A DNA stretch of 64,000 bases from Brachybacterium timonense (GCF_900258505.1 NZ_LT984895.1:2889441-2953440); one strand, 5' to 3'. Shown: positions 9,109 through 19,055, numbered from the stretch's first letter. The notes: generated by a model from the letters alone, not told the origin. Numbers and translations: made by a program.

Positions 9109-9858
9109 ATGGCACAGGACCCGTTCGGTCCCGGCACCGGGCCGACGGGGCCCGCACCGGCCCCGTCAGGCCCCAGCACAACCCCGTCAGGGCACAGCGC
9201 CGCCCCTTCGTGGGGCAGCGCCGACCCGTCGGGGCCGCCCCCTGGCCAGAAGGCCCCGTACCCCACCGCGTCAGGTCCTTCGACGGCGTCGGCTTATCCC
9301 ACGGGGGTGGCGCCGACCGCCGCCACTGGGGGACCCCGCGCTATCGGCTCCCTCGCCACCTGGCTGCTGATCCTCGCGATCGCGGTGATCGTGCTGCGGG
9401 CCATCGCGCAGGTGATCCGGCTGATCTCGATCATGACCACGCCGTATGCGGTCCTGTCCGAGGACACCTCCCCCGCTCAGCTGGGCATATCCGAGGCGGC
9501 AGGCTTCATCGCCCTCGTGCCCAGTGCGCTCGCGCTCGGGGCGCTGCTCGCTCTGGTCATCATCGCGGTGATCACCGCGATCCGCGCCCCTGGCGCCCCA
9601 CGGCTCTGGTCGATCGTGCTCGCGGTCGCTCCGTTCGCCCTGTGGCTGGTCGAGGTCATCCTGGGGTTCGTGGTCGGCCTCATCTGGGGTGCGGCTCTGG
9701 GTGATCCCGCCACGGGCGTCGTGGCTGATGACGGGGGTTCGCTGCGCTGGTTCGCCCTGGCAACGTGGGCGATCACCGCGCTCAGCACCCTTGCGCTGGG
9801 TGCTGTGCTCGTGATCGGTGCGCTGCGGGTGCGCCGCGCGGCGAGCGTCTCCGTCTGA
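9109..9858 (+). CDS. Proline-rich N-terminus multi-pass membrane protein
   Basis: 249 residues. The first ~75 are a disordered Pro/Ser/Gly/Thr-rich cytoplasmic stretch ('GPTGPAPAPSGPSTTPSGHS'), followed by four hydrophobic segments: ~80-105, 128-158, 165-190 and 208-240. AGGAG lies just upstream of the ATG at 9109. This arrangement (Pro-rich tail plus a four-helix core) is common in uncharacterised actinobacterial proteins of DUF4190/DUF4064 type, but I cannot assign a family. The next gene has the same architecture, so the two may be distant paralogues. Function unknown. Confidence 0.6.
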   Translation: MAQDPFGPGTGPTGPAPAPSGPSTTPSGHSAAPSWGSADPSGPPPGQKAPYPTASGPSTASAYPTGVAPTAATGGPRAIGSLATWLLILAIAVIVLRAIAQVIRLISIMTTPYAVLSEDTSPAQLGISEAAGFIALVPSALALGALLALVIIAVITAIRAPGAPRLWSIVLAVAPFALWLVEVILGFVVGLIWGAALGDPATGVVADDGGSLRWFALATWAITALSTLALGAVLVIGALRVRRAASVSV

Positions 9859-9995
9859 ACGCGTGCCGCGAGCTCTGGGGCAGAACGTGGCCATCGCACG
9901 GCCGCACCGGTGGATGCTGGCCCGCTCCGCGAGCTCGGGGACATCACCGCGTCTGCGCACGCACCAGCATGCGGTTAGATTGGTCCCCGTCGAGA

Positions 9996-10012
9996 TCCGT
10001 GCCAGGCACGGA
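9996..10012. promoter_or_regulatory. 7-bp inverted repeat upstream of small membrane protein gene
   Basis: TCCGTGC (9996-10002), spacer CAG, GCACGGA (10006-10012). It lies 28 bases before the ATG at 10040 and just downstream of a possible -10 element TTAGAT (~9975). It could be an operator or a 5'-leader hairpin. Confidence 0.4.
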
Positions 10013-10039
10013 CAGCACACGTGATCCAGGGGGTTATTC

Positions 10040-10741
10040 ATGACGCAGGGCCACAACACACCGTATGGCGCACCCGGGCCGTACTCCTCCACGCCGGGAG
10101 GTGCACAGCAGGGAGCTCATGCGCCGGGAGGTGCGCCGCAGGGAGCACACGCGCCCGCAGGCGCCTACGCTCCGGGTGGTACCCCGCCGGGCACGCCCTC
10201 CTTCCAGCCAGGCACGGTCACGCCGCAGCAGCGCAGCCTCGTCCGCAAGCTCGGCACAGCCATGCTGATCCTGTCGATCGTGATCGTGCTCATCCGCATC
10301 TTCGTGCCTGGCACAGTGATCGCGGCTGCTGCGGCAGGCGTGGGGCTGGCCTCCTCGACCGATGGCGCGAGCTTCGGCATCTTCGGGATCGGGCTCCTTC
10401 TGGCCGGCGTGCTCAGCATCATCGGCCTCCTTCTGGCGCTCGCCCTGACGGTCGTCGGCATCGTCGCAGCTATCCAGGCGCGAGCCTCGGCCCGCGTGGC
10501 AGCGATCATCGTGGCGGCGGCTCCCGCTGTGTTCTGGGTGCTCGGCATGATCGTCTCGGTCATCATCAACATCGCCACCGGCGTGTCCGACTCCTCTGAG
10601 CCTGGCGCGGTGGCCGGTATCGCGGCGGGCGTGGGGCTCGCGGGCGGGATCGCCACGCTGGTTCTTGCGCTGCTGTTCGCTGTGGTCGTGATCGGCGGTT
10701 CGATCCGTGTCAGGAGCTGGGGGAAGGCTCCGCAGGCCTGA
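10040..10741 (+). CDS. Gly/Pro/Ala-rich N-terminus multi-pass membrane protein
   Basis: 233 residues. The N-terminal ~65 residues carry short repeats ('GGAQQGAHAPGGAPQGAHAP'), followed by four predicted membrane helices (~75-105, 110-150, 153-180, 193-225). The ribosome-binding site AGGGGG precedes the ATG. It resembles the preceding gene in layout but not clearly in sequence. Its last ~32 bases overlap the 3' end of the convergent minus-strand gene, so the two transcripts are complementary at their ends. Function unknown; location is the cytoplasmic membrane. Confidence 0.6.
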   Translation: MTQGHNTPYGAPGPYSSTPGGAQQGAHAPGGAPQGAHAPAGAYAPGGTPPGTPSFQPGTVTPQQRSLVRKLGTAMLILSIVIVLIRIFVPGTVIAAAAAGVGLASSTDGASFGIFGIGLLLAGVLSIIGLLLALALTVVGIVAAIQARASARVAAIIVAAAPAVFWVLGMIVSVIINIATGVSDSSEPGAVAGIAAGVGLAGGIATLVLALLFAVVVIGGSIRVRSWGKAPQA

Positions 10742-12524
10742 GCAGCCAGCTCGCCTCATCCGTGCTGAGCACAGCGCCAAACGCATCCGCGGCCGGCACC
10801 GCCGTGACCTGATCAGCCACGATCCACTGGCCGCTGATGTGCCCGTCGGCATCCACCAACCGGATCCGGCGGGCATTGCGCGGCTCGAGGGGGCGTGTTC
10901 GCGGCGCACCATCGATCACCGCGGCGCCCCGGGACCCCAGGGCGCCGCGCGCGACGGCAGGCTGCTGCCCGTGCTCAGCAGACCCTGTCGACTCCGCAGC
11001 CGGCAGTGTCCACGGGTTCTCCCCGGTGGCGGTGTCGTACGCGACCACCTGACCGTGAGCGTTCTCGACCAGCATGATGCTGCCGTTCATACCGATGCGG
11101 GCCCGGATCGGATCCGCGGATTCCAGCAGCACGCCACCGGGCGCCCACCATGCGTCCTGCGCCTCCGAGGCGACGATCTCGCCCTCAGTATCCGTTCCGG
11201 TCTCCGTGCCGCGGGCGATCACGCGAGCACTGTCCATCGTCACGCGCCAGGTACCCGTCGGGGAGGCCTCGGAGCGCCACAGTTCCTCGCCGTGTCGCAG
11301 TGCAGCCGCCACCAGCGCCCCGTCATGCTCCGCGCAGACCGTCATCACCAGCGGTTCTGCCCCGGTGCGATCGGTGGTCACGGCCACGCGGCACGGCTCT
11401 GACGCAGCGCTGATCACCTGACCCACAGGGAAGCCCGTGTGCGGGTCGACCTGGATCCAGCCCTGCGCGTCGTCATAGCGCACGGGGATCGGTGCGAGCA
11501 GGCCGGTGGCGCGGATCGCGTCCAGCGCACCGGCTGGCGGCGCCGCGGGATCCAGCATCACGCCAGCGGGGTCTGGCCCCCGCTCTTCATCAGGCACCGT
11601 GACCGCCCAGAGCGGCGCCTCCTCATCGGGCTCCGAACCGCCGACCGCTGCGAGGTCATATCCGCTCATCCGGCAGATTCCGTCGCTGCAGTCCCGCATC
11701 ACCAGCACCCCGTCGCCGAGCGACACCGGCGTGCCCGGCAGCTGTGCGATCCGGCTCGGTGAGCTGCTGCGCAGCGCGAGGAGTTCCGTTGCTCCGTCGG
11801 CGATCCGAGCGAGGTGCGTGCCGGTGTGGTCCAGGGCGAGTACCTCACCGGCGCTCGCCTCCACCTCGTGCACTGTTGTCCCGAGCACCAGCTGGGCCGT
11901 GCCATCGGCGCGTCGGATCAGCACCGGGCCCGATGGGACGGGCGGCGCCACCACGCGGTCGCCGTCGCCAAGCGGGGCGAGCCGCACCGCAGCGACATCA
12001 GCGAGGCGTTCAGGTCGCGTGCTGACCCAGCCGGGCACTACGAGCATCGCCGTGACGGCAAGGCCCAGCACTGCAGCCACTGCCTTGATGCGCAGGTGCC
12101 GATGCCGCAGAGGGACCAGCGCGGCGCACACGGCAGCCACCCCGGCCAGGATCGAGGCGAGAATCTGCAGGTCTCCGCGCAGCAGACGGTCCGCGATCAG
12201 TGCCGCGATTCCGGCGAGCGCAAGCGCGACGATCGCCGCGCCGAGCAGTACCACGGGGTCCCGCGTCCATGGCTCGGCAGTGTCCGTGTCGTCGTCGGCT
12301 TCGCGGCGAGCATCAGCGTCGCTGTCTCGACCATCCCGGCCTGTCCCGTCGGCCCCACGAGTCTGATTGGCCCGGCCCGCCCCGTCGGCCCCGTCGGCTC
12401 CACCGACCTGATCGACCCTGAGGGCGTCACCAGCGCTGGAGGGCTGACGGTGACGCACGGCGCCGTCATCCCAGGCGCTCGACGGCACCTCATGTGCAGA
12501 CGGCGACTCGTTGTGCCTGTCCAT
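10710..12524 (-). CDS. Membrane-anchored beta-propeller (PQQ-like) protein
   Basis: 604 residues. An acidic, low-complexity N-terminal tail (~1-85, Asp/Gly/Ala-rich) is followed by about three closely spaced membrane helices (~90-175). The remaining ~400 residues are outside the membrane and built of repeated short beta motifs such as 'GEVLALDHTGTHLARI' and 'GQVVAYDTATGENPWTLPA', the Y-D-x-x-T-G-E form typical of PQQ-like/BamB-type propeller blades. It probably presents a propeller outside the cell for binding; no enzymatic residue is evident. It starts 32 bases after tgt on the same strand and may be co-transcribed with it. The ATG at 12524 has only a weak ribosome-binding site. Confidence 0.6.
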   Translation of the reverse strand: MDRHNESPSAHEVPSSAWDDGAVRHRQPSSAGDALRVDQVGGADGADGAGRANQTRGADGTGRDGRDSDADARREADDDTDTAEPWTRDPVVLLGAAIVALALAGIAALIADRLLRGDLQILASILAGVAAVCAALVPLRHRHLRIKAVAAVLGLAVTAMLVVPGWVSTRPERLADVAAVRLAPLGDGDRVVAPPVPSGPVLIRRADGTAQLVLGTTVHEVEASAGEVLALDHTGTHLARIADGATELLALRSSSPSRIAQLPGTPVSLGDGVLVMRDCSDGICRMSGYDLAAVGGSEPDEEAPLWAVTVPDEERGPDPAGVMLDPAAPPAGALDAIRATGLLAPIPVRYDDAQGWIQVDPHTGFPVGQVISAASEPCRVAVTTDRTGAEPLVMTVCAEHDGALVAAALRHGEELWRSEASPTGTWRVTMDSARVIARGTETGTDTEGEIVASEAQDAWWAPGGVLLESADPIRARIGMNGSIMLVENAHGQVVAYDTATGENPWTLPAAESTGSAEHGQQPAVARGALGSRGAAVIDGAPRTRPLEPRNARRIRLVDADGHISGQWIVADQVTAVPAADAFGAVLSTDEASWLLRPAEPSPSS

Positions 12525-12556
12525 GTCGTGCTCGATCGTGCGTCCCTTCTCGCGGT

Positions 12557-13897
12557 TCAGCGGGGCGCACCGTAGTAGGCCGCTGTCCGCTCCTCACGCA
12601 GCGCATCGAAGGTGCCGTCATGCAGGCTCGCACGGATCTCATCGACCAGGCGCACCACGAAGCGTTCGTTGTGGATCGTGCACAGAGTGGAGGAGAGCAT
12701 CTCCTTGGCACGGAAGAGGTGGTGAATGTACGCGGCGGTGTAATGCGTGCAGGTGTAGCAGTCGCAGGCCTCGTCGATGGGGGCGAACTGCCGGCGGTAG
12801 CGAGCACCGGTGAGGTTCACGCGGCCGGAGCGGGTGTAGACGGCACTGTTGCGCGCCACCCGTGACGGGGAGACGCAGTCGAAGGTGTCGGCCCCTGCAG
12901 CAACCGCCGTGAACAGGTCATCGACCTCGCTGATGCCCAGCAGATGGCGGGGCCGATCCTCAGGCAGCTCCTCGCTGACCCAGCCGACGATCGTGCCTAG
13001 ATTCTCTTTCTCGAGCGCACCGCCGATGCCGAAGCCGTCGAAGCCACGGCCGTCGACCTCCATCGTCCCGAGGTCTCGGGCGGCCTTGCGGCGCAGGTCC
13101 TCGTACTGCGCGCCCTGGATCACGCCCCACAGCTGCTGGTAGGGGCGGTGGGTGCGCTCGGCGGTGAGGCGGTGGTGCTCGGCCAGGCAGCGGATCGCCC
13201 ACAGGCGGGTGCGTTCCAGTGCTTTTTCCTGGTAGCCGCGGGAGTTCATGAGCGTGGTCAGCTCATCGAAGGCGAACATGATGTCTGCCCCGAGCCCATG
13301 CTGGATCTGCATGGAGACCTCGGGGGTGAAGCGGTGCACATCGCCGTTGATGAAGGAGCGGAAGGTGACGCCGTCATCGTCCACGTGGGCCAGGCGCTCC
13401 TTGCCCTCGGCGACGTCGTCGTCCTCGCCGGAGGCGGTGCGGGCTTTCTCGCCTCCGGAGAACTCGCTGGAGAGGACCTTCTTGAAGCCGGCGCCGAGGC
13501 TCATCACCTGGAAGCCGCCGGAGTCGGTGTAGGTGGGGCCGGACCAGTTCATGAATGCGCCCAGCCCGCCGGCCTCGTCGACCAGGTCGTGCCCGGGCTG
13601 GAGGTACAGGTGGTAGGCGTTCGCGAGCAGCGCCTGTGCGCCCAGCTGAGTCATCGACTCGGGCAGCACCGCCTTGACGGTCGCCTTGGTGCCGACGGGG
13701 ATGAAGGCAGGGGTGGAGATCGCGCCATGCGGGGTGCGGATCACGCCGGCACGCGCTCGTTCGCCATGGCGTGCGGTGATGTCGAAGCCGACGTCTGCGC
13801 GCCCGGGGCCGTGAGCGGTCGCGGAGTCGTCGGCTCTCCCCTCGGCGGCGGACGCAACGGGATGGGACTGGTGCTGGTCATCGGCGCGGTCGGTCAC
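12557..13897 (-). CDS. tgt: tRNA-guanine transglycosylase
   Basis: 446 residues; exchanges guanine-34 of GUN-anticodon tRNAs for a 7-deazaguanine precursor in queuosine synthesis. Visible signatures: D125 in 'YTDSGGFQVMSLG' (catalytic base), nucleophile Asp in 'FDCVSPSRVARN' (usually D-C-V-x-P-T-R), and the zinc site C-D-C-Y-T-C followed by His ('HYTAAYIHH'). It is longer than E. coli Tgt (375) because of a ~38-residue N-terminal extension and an acidic insertion after 'EFSGGEKARTASGEDDDVAEG'. Start is GTG with a weak ribosome-binding site, so the extension may be partly untranslated. No queuosine biosynthesis genes (queC/D/E/F, queA/G) are nearby, which suggests salvage of queuine or precursor, or genes elsewhere. 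Confidence 0.93.
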   Translation of the reverse strand: MTDRADDQHQSHPVASAAEGRADDSATAHGPGRADVGFDITARHGERARAGVIRTPHGAISTPAFIPVGTKATVKAVLPESMTQLGAQALLANAYHLYLQPGHDLVDEAGGLGAFMNWSGPTYTDSGGFQVMSLGAGFKKVLSSEFSGGEKARTASGEDDDVAEGKERLAHVDDDGVTFRSFINGDVHRFTPEVSMQIQHGLGADIMFAFDELTTLMNSRGYQEKALERTRLWAIRCLAEHHRLTAERTHRPYQQLWGVIQGAQYEDLRRKAARDLGTMEVDGRGFDGFGIGGALEKENLGTIVGWVSEELPEDRPRHLLGISEVDDLFTAVAAGADTFDCVSPSRVARNSAVYTRSGRVNLTGARYRRQFAPIDEACDCYTCTHYTAAYIHHLFRAKEMLSSTLCTIHNERFVVRLVDEIRASLHDGTFDALREERTAAYYGAPR

Positions 13898-14017
13898 CGG
13901 CCCATGGTCCCACGATGAGCGGCTTCGTGCGGCTCGGGGCGTCCACTAGGATCTGCTGAGCACTGCCTGTCAGCGCTGCAGAGGCCGTGCACAGACTCGT
14001 CGGGTCCTCATCGGGAG

Positions 14018-16951
14018 GTGGAGCACATCAGCTCGCCGGGTGATCCGCCGACTCCTCCTGCCGGCCGCCGACGTGGACGTCGCGCCCGGGCACTCACGCC
14101 GGAGGAGCTCGACGCACGCGAGCGTGCCGCCCGGGAGCAGGCACGTCGCGAGGAGTCCGAGCGCGCGCGTCGTGAGGAGACGGCTGATGCCGACACGGAC
14201 ACCGGCACCGACGCTGACACCGGCACGGCCACTGACACAGGCCCCGGCACCGGCACGGACTCCGGCGCCGTCACGGCCACTGACTCCGACGCCGACACCG
14301 GGCCAGACACCGGCCCCGGCGTGGTCCCGACGCCGACCCCGCCACCAGCCGCGTCCGCCGACGACTGGTTGCAGGACGACCCCGGCGACGACACCGTGGC
14401 GGTGTGGCTCTCTCCGCCGAGTGCCGAACCCGCTGACCTCGATTCTCTGGATACATCGACAGAGGGCGGCACCGTCTGGACACCGGTTCCGCACCACATC
14501 GCGACACCGGAACCGCACACCACCGCACAGGCGTCGGAACCGCACACCGACCCGCAGACAGGCGACCAGACAGTCACGTCCCCGGCTGTGCCCACCTCCG
14601 CCGACGACTGGGAGACGCCAGCCGATCCGCTCCTGGAGTCCATCGGGTACCTCGCCGATGACCTCGGCGACTGGCTGCAGGGCCCGATCGAACAAGAGGC
14701 CGAACAGGACGCCGAAGATGCCTGGTCCACCGGGCGCGCAGTGTCGCGACGCACCGAGGAGGCACCCGCCCGTACCGGCGAGCAGCCGGCCCTGGCGCCA
14801 GCAGGTGAGGGGTCGGGCAGCGCCGAGGCACCGCAGACGCCAGCAGCGGCTGCGCCTGCGCGGCCGCGAAGCCGCGCCGCCTTCCGCGGGGAGCTGCACG
14901 GGCTGCGCGCCGTGGCGCTCGGACTCGTCGCGATCTACCACGTGTGGCTCGGCCGGGTCTCCGGCGGTGTGGACGTATTCCTGTTCCTGTCCGCTTTCTT
15001 CCTCACCGGCACGTTCGTGCGTCGGCTCGAATCCGGCAGGCCACTGGGGATCCCCCGATACTGGCTGCACACCTTCAAGCGGCTTCTCCCCCCGGCGGCT
15101 GTGACCATCGTGGCCACGCTCGCCGCCACCTGGGCGTGGCTGCCGCAGTCACTGTGGCCCACGGTGATGGAGCAGGCTGGAGCTAGTGCGCTGTACGTGC
15201 AAAACGTCCTGCTGGTGTTCCAGGAGGTCGACTACGCGGCCCGTGACGCGGGCGCCGCTTCTCCGCTGCAGCATTTCTGGTCGCTGTCGGTGCAGGGGCA
15301 GATCTTCGCCGCATGGCCGTTGCTGTTCCTGCTCGCGCTGCCGTTCGCGCGCCGCGGGCGCAGCGTGCGACGCCCCCTGCTGCTGGTGATGCTCATCGTG
15401 TTCGGCGCGTCGCTGGCCTGGTCGATCACCGAGACAGTGCGCAACCAGCCCGTGGCCTACTTCGACACCACGGCACGACTGTGGGAGTTCGCGGCCGGAT
15501 CGATGCTGGCGCTGAGCCTGCGCTTCATCGACCGCGTGACGGGCGCTGCGCGACCCGAGGACGACGTCGCGCCTCGCTGGCGCACCGCCCGTGCCCTGCT
15601 GGGCTGGATAGGCCTGATCGCGCTGCTGGCCTGTGGAATGGTGCTCAACGTCGCAACCGTATTCCCGGGGTGGATCGCGCTGTGGCCACTCGCCGCGGCG
15701 GGCGCCGTTGTGATCGCCGGATACTCGGGCCGGGCCTGGGGCGTGGACAGGCTGCTGTCCACGAGACCCGCCGCGTTCATTGGTGACATCTCCTACGCGC
15801 TGTACCTGGTGCACTGGCCCGTGCTGGTGGTGTGGCTGCACCACTCCGGCCAGGAGCGTGCCGGGCTGGCCGACGGATTCGTCGTCCTGCTCGCCTCGGT
15901 GGTCCTCGCCTGGCTGCTGACACGGATCGTCGACGCACCGATCCGCCACTCGACCTGGCTTGAGGCACGACCCTGGCGGGCCCTCACCGCCGTGGCGGCC
16001 AGCATCGCGCTGGTGCTCGGCACTGCTGGCGGTTGGTGGTACGGGCTGGTGACCACCCGCTCGCAGGTTCCTCCTGTTGTCTCCGACGGCGGCGGTTCGG
16101 ATGAGGGCGGCTCTGCCGACGGAGACATGATCACCGCCGATCAGGTGCGGCCATATGGGTGGGAGCTGCCGGAGCAATGGCCCGATCTTCCTGAACGTTG
16201 CGCCGGGGCCTGGGCTCCGTCGGCTCCGTTCCGCGAAGTGAATTGTCAGCAGGCACTGCCCGGAGATGCTTCGGTCTCCGGCACGATCGTGGTGGTGGGC
16301 AGTTCCCATGCACGTCAGTTCATCCCGGCAGTGCTGCCTGAAGCCCAGCGGCAGAACCTGCAGGTCGTGAACCTCAGCATGTCCGGGTGCACGCTCACCA
16401 CACCGGAGACAGAGGGCGACTACTGCGCGGGCTACCACGACTACGTGATGGCGTACCTGGCCCAGGTGAAACCCACGGCTGTGCTCACCACGGTGACCCG
16501 CACCACGCCGGACTCGGCTGAGGAGATCGTTCCCGCGGGAACGGATGAGGCCGTGCAGAGCATCCTGGACAGCGGCATCACCGTCGTCGGGGTGCGGGAC
16601 ACGCCGCGCTGGCCCCAGGACCAGTACCAGTGCCCGGAAGCGGTGCTGGACGGCGGCGGCACTCCAGCGGATGCCGACGCACAATGCGGAGCACCGCGTG
16701 CTCAGAAGGTTGCCGACGTTGATCCGGCAACCGATCTCCTGGCCAGGACCGGAGCGCCCCGCACGGACGGGACACCCGCACGCATCCTCGGCGTGGACCT
16801 CTCGGACCGGGTCTGCCCCGACGGCCGCTGCGCGCCGATCGTCGGCACCACCTACGTCTACCTTGACGACAATCACCTCACCCGCCAGTTCGTCGAGCAG
16901 ACGCTGACTGACCCCTTGTCCGTCACGGTCCGTGAGGCGACGATCCTCTAG
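14018..16951 (+). CDS. Acyltransferase-3 / SGNH fusion (OafA-like) with long disordered N-terminus
   Basis: 977 residues. Residues ~1-285 are charged and low in complexity: an Arg/Glu helical part, then Asp/Thr repeats ('DTGTDADTGTATDTGPGTGT'). From ~288 the acyltransferase-3 domain begins with 'ELHGLRAVALGLVAIYHVW', containing the conserved His, followed by ~10 membrane helices. After the last helix (~690) a C-terminal extracytoplasmic SGNH domain starts with 'VVVGSSHARQF' and ends with 'DDNHLTRQF' (Asp/His). Such fusions move acetyl or other acyl groups across the membrane onto cell-wall or surface glycans. The GTG at 14018 lies within GGGAGGTGGAG, too close to be ideal, so the exact start is uncertain. 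A paralogue lies at 20387-22450. Confidence 0.85.
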   Translation: MEHISSPGDPPTPPAGRRRGRRARALTPEELDARERAAREQARREESERARREETADADTDTGTDADTGTATDTGPGTGTDSGAVTATDSDADTGPDTGPGVVPTPTPPPAASADDWLQDDPGDDTVAVWLSPPSAEPADLDSLDTSTEGGTVWTPVPHHIATPEPHTTAQASEPHTDPQTGDQTVTSPAVPTSADDWETPADPLLESIGYLADDLGDWLQGPIEQEAEQDAEDAWSTGRAVSRRTEEAPARTGEQPALAPAGEGSGSAEAPQTPAAAAPARPRSRAAFRGELHGLRAVALGLVAIYHVWLGRVSGGVDVFLFLSAFFLTGTFVRRLESGRPLGIPRYWLHTFKRLLPPAAVTIVATLAATWAWLPQSLWPTVMEQAGASALYVQNVLLVFQEVDYAARDAGAASPLQHFWSLSVQGQIFAAWPLLFLLALPFARRGRSVRRPLLLVMLIVFGASLAWSITETVRNQPVAYFDTTARLWEFAAGSMLALSLRFIDRVTGAARPEDDVAPRWRTARALLGWIGLIALLACGMVLNVATVFPGWIALWPLAAAGAVVIAGYSGRAWGVDRLLSTRPAAFIGDISYALYLVHWPVLVVWLHHSGQERAGLADGFVVLLASVVLAWLLTRIVDAPIRHSTWLEARPWRALTAVAASIALVLGTAGGWWYGLVTTRSQVPPVVSDGGGSDEGGSADGDMITADQVRPYGWELPEQWPDLPERCAGAWAPSAPFREVNCQQALPGDASVSGTIVVVGSSHARQFIPAVLPEAQRQNLQVVNLSMSGCTLTTPETEGDYCAGYHDYVMAYLAQVKPTAVLTTVTRTTPDSAEEIVPAGTDEAVQSILDSGITVVGVRDTPRWPQDQYQCPEAVLDGGGTPADADAQCGAPRAQKVADVDPATDLLARTGAPRTDGTPARILGVDLSDRVCPDGRCAPIVGTTYVYLDDNHLTRQFVEQTLTDPLSVTVREATIL

Positions 16952-17018
16952 GATCAGCACTGATCCGGCCGCACGGCGTCGGAGCCGCTGCGACCCCCAC
17001 CTGCAAGGAGTACCCACG

Positions 17019-19055
17019 ATGGATGTCGCGGCCGCTGTTCTCATGGCCGTGGCTGTTCTGACTGTTCCGGGCGTGCCCCTTGCCCTTGCGCTGCGCTTGC
17101 GCGGTGCCGCACTCGTCGGCTTCCTCGCCCCACTGTCACTGACTATCGTCACGATCGCCGCAGAGGGCGGCAGGGCCCTCGACATCCCGTGGACGCCCCT
17201 CTCACCACTCGTGCTGGGGCTCCTCCTGGGCGCCGTCGTTGAGCTCACGCATCGGGTCCGCGGCCGAACGCCGTCGGCCCCATCCCAGCGCGCCGCGGAT
17301 GGGATGCCTGCTGCGGCACCGACGGATTCAGCCGACGGCCCTGCGACCTCGGGCCACGGTGTGCTGTCGATGCTGCGCACCCGTCCGGGGATCACCGCCG
17401 TCGCGGGGGTCGCTGTGGGCGGTGCCGTGCTCGTGGTGCAGCAGCTGCGACTGATGGGCTCCATCCGTGCGGTGAGCCAGACCTACGATGCGGTGTTCCA
17501 CCTCAATGCCGTGCGGCACGTGCTGCGTGCACAGGACGCCTCTGCCTGGTTGGTCGGCAGTATGACGGCTATGCCCGGGCACTCCGCCTACTACCCGGCG
17601 CTGTGGCATCAGGCGGCGAGCCTCGTGGTGATGAGCAGTGGCGCCGACATCCCGCTGGCATCCAATGTGCTGATGCTCACCCTCGGTGTTCTGGTGTATC
17701 CGATCGGGCTGGTCATGATCGTGCGCACCTGCACGACCGCTGGACCAGTCGGTCTCTTCCTCGCGGGAGCTCTCGCGCCGATCACCGGTGCTTTCCCCCT
17801 GATCATGATGAGCTGGGGCATCCTTTGGCCGTACCTGATGTCGATCGCCCTCGTGCCGGCGGCGATCTGCGTCTGCGCGCAGCTGCTACGCCTGGCACCG
17901 GCTGGTCCGCTCCGACTCACCCCAGGGCAGCTGGCCGTGGCGTTTCCCCTCGTGGGGCTCGCGATCGTGGCCGCACATCCGACGGGGTTCTACGCCGCCA
18001 TGTTGCTGTGCGGGCCGATGTTGGCGTGGGCGAGCGTGCTGCGCGCTCATCGACTCGTGCGGCGGGAGCCGGGCGCCCTGCTCCCCTTTGCGGCAACAAC
18101 CCTGCTGACCATCGTCGCCGCTGTGGTCACGGCAGTGGTGTGGAAGACGTTTCGCCCCAACTACGAATCGGCCATCTGGGCCGGCGACGCCGCGCCCCGA
18201 GACGCCATCGGGCAGGCGCTGTCGATGTCTGCCCACGCAAGCTCCACCGTGCTGTGGCTCGGCGCGGTGGTGGCGGCGTCCGTTTTTGTGCTCATTCTGA
18301 CGGGCACTGAGCGGTGGATGGTCGCCGCTTTCACTCTGGCCACCGTGCATGGCGTGTTCGCCCGAACCCTCGACATCTCACCGCTGCGATACCAGCTCAC
18401 AGGAGGTTGGTACGGCGATACGTTCCGCATCACCGCGATCGCGCCACTGATCGGCGTACCTCTTCTCGCTGTCGGGATCGACCATGCCCTCCAGTGGGCT
18501 GCTGCGCGCCAGCAACGTCTCTCCTTCCTCACGCATCCTCTGACCGCTGCGGTGATCGCCGCACTCATGCTCACCGGCAGCACCACCTCGACAGCCCAGG
18601 GGCAGGTCACCTCTGGGATGGAACCGCTGTGGCAGCATCAGCAGCTGCTCAGTGACGACGAGCTGCGTCTGCTCCAGCAGCTCCCTCAGTACGTTCCCGA
18701 AGACGCCGTGATCGCCACGAATGCATGGAACGGCAGCTCGCTCGCCTACGCCATCTCGGACCGCGCTGTGCTCAATACGTTCATGGGTTTCCAGGCTGAG
18801 CCGGAGGTCCACCTGCTGAACGCTCGTCTGGACGAGGCGAACACAGTGCCGGAAGTGTGCGACGCAGCCGACGAGTTGGACGTGGACTACGCCCTGGATT
18901 TCGGACCCGAGGAGCTGCTCGATCGACGCGCCACCTACACCGGGCTGAACGAGATCTCCTCGACGGGCGCTGCGGTCGAGGTGCTGAGAGTCGGCGAGGC
19001 CTCCCTCTGGAAACTCAAGCCGTGCCTCGGCACCGATGGAACAATGCTGGAATGA
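17019..19055 (+). CDS. Polytopic membrane protein, DUF6541-like
   Basis: 678 residues from the ATG at 17019, preceded by AAGGAG at 17005-17010; the frame is open further upstream but without a better start. It contains about 12-14 hydrophobic segments. The loop 'YDAVFHLNAVRHVLRAQDAS' followed by 'MPGHSAYYPALWHQAASLV' matches my recollection of actinobacterial DUF6541 proteins, which look like GT-C type glycosyltransferases with the active site outside the membrane. The C-terminal ~130 residues form a soluble extracytoplasmic part. It sits between two envelope acyltransferases, which supports a role in surface glycan assembly. That role is inference. Confidence 0.65.
   Translation: MDVAAAVLMAVAVLTVPGVPLALALRLRGAALVGFLAPLSLTIVTIAAEGGRALDIPWTPLSPLVLGLLLGAVVELTHRVRGRTPSAPSQRAADGMPAAAPTDSADGPATSGHGVLSMLRTRPGITAVAGVAVGGAVLVVQQLRLMGSIRAVSQTYDAVFHLNAVRHVLRAQDASAWLVGSMTAMPGHSAYYPALWHQAASLVVMSSGADIPLASNVLMLTLGVLVYPIGLVMIVRTCTTAGPVGLFLAGALAPITGAFPLIMMSWGILWPYLMSIALVPAAICVCAQLLRLAPAGPLRLTPGQLAVAFPLVGLAIVAAHPTGFYAAMLLCGPMLAWASVLRAHRLVRREPGALLPFAATTLLTIVAAVVTAVVWKTFRPNYESAIWAGDAAPRDAIGQALSMSAHASSTVLWLGAVVAASVFVLILTGTERWMVAAFTLATVHGVFARTLDISPLRYQLTGGWYGDTFRITAIAPLIGVPLLAVGIDHALQWAAARQQRLSFLTHPLTAAVIAALMLTGSTTSTAQGQVTSGMEPLWQHQQLLSDDELRLLQQLPQYVPEDAVIATNAWNGSSLAYAISDRAVLNTFMGFQAEPEVHLLNARLDEANTVPEVCDAADELDVDYALDFGPEELLDRRATYTGLNEISSTGAAVEVLRVGEASLWKLKPCLGTDGTMLE

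Noticed and set aside
15149-17464. 771-codon minus-strand open frame opposite the first acyltransferase gene
   Set aside because: Composition-driven shadow overlapping two well-supported plus-strand genes.
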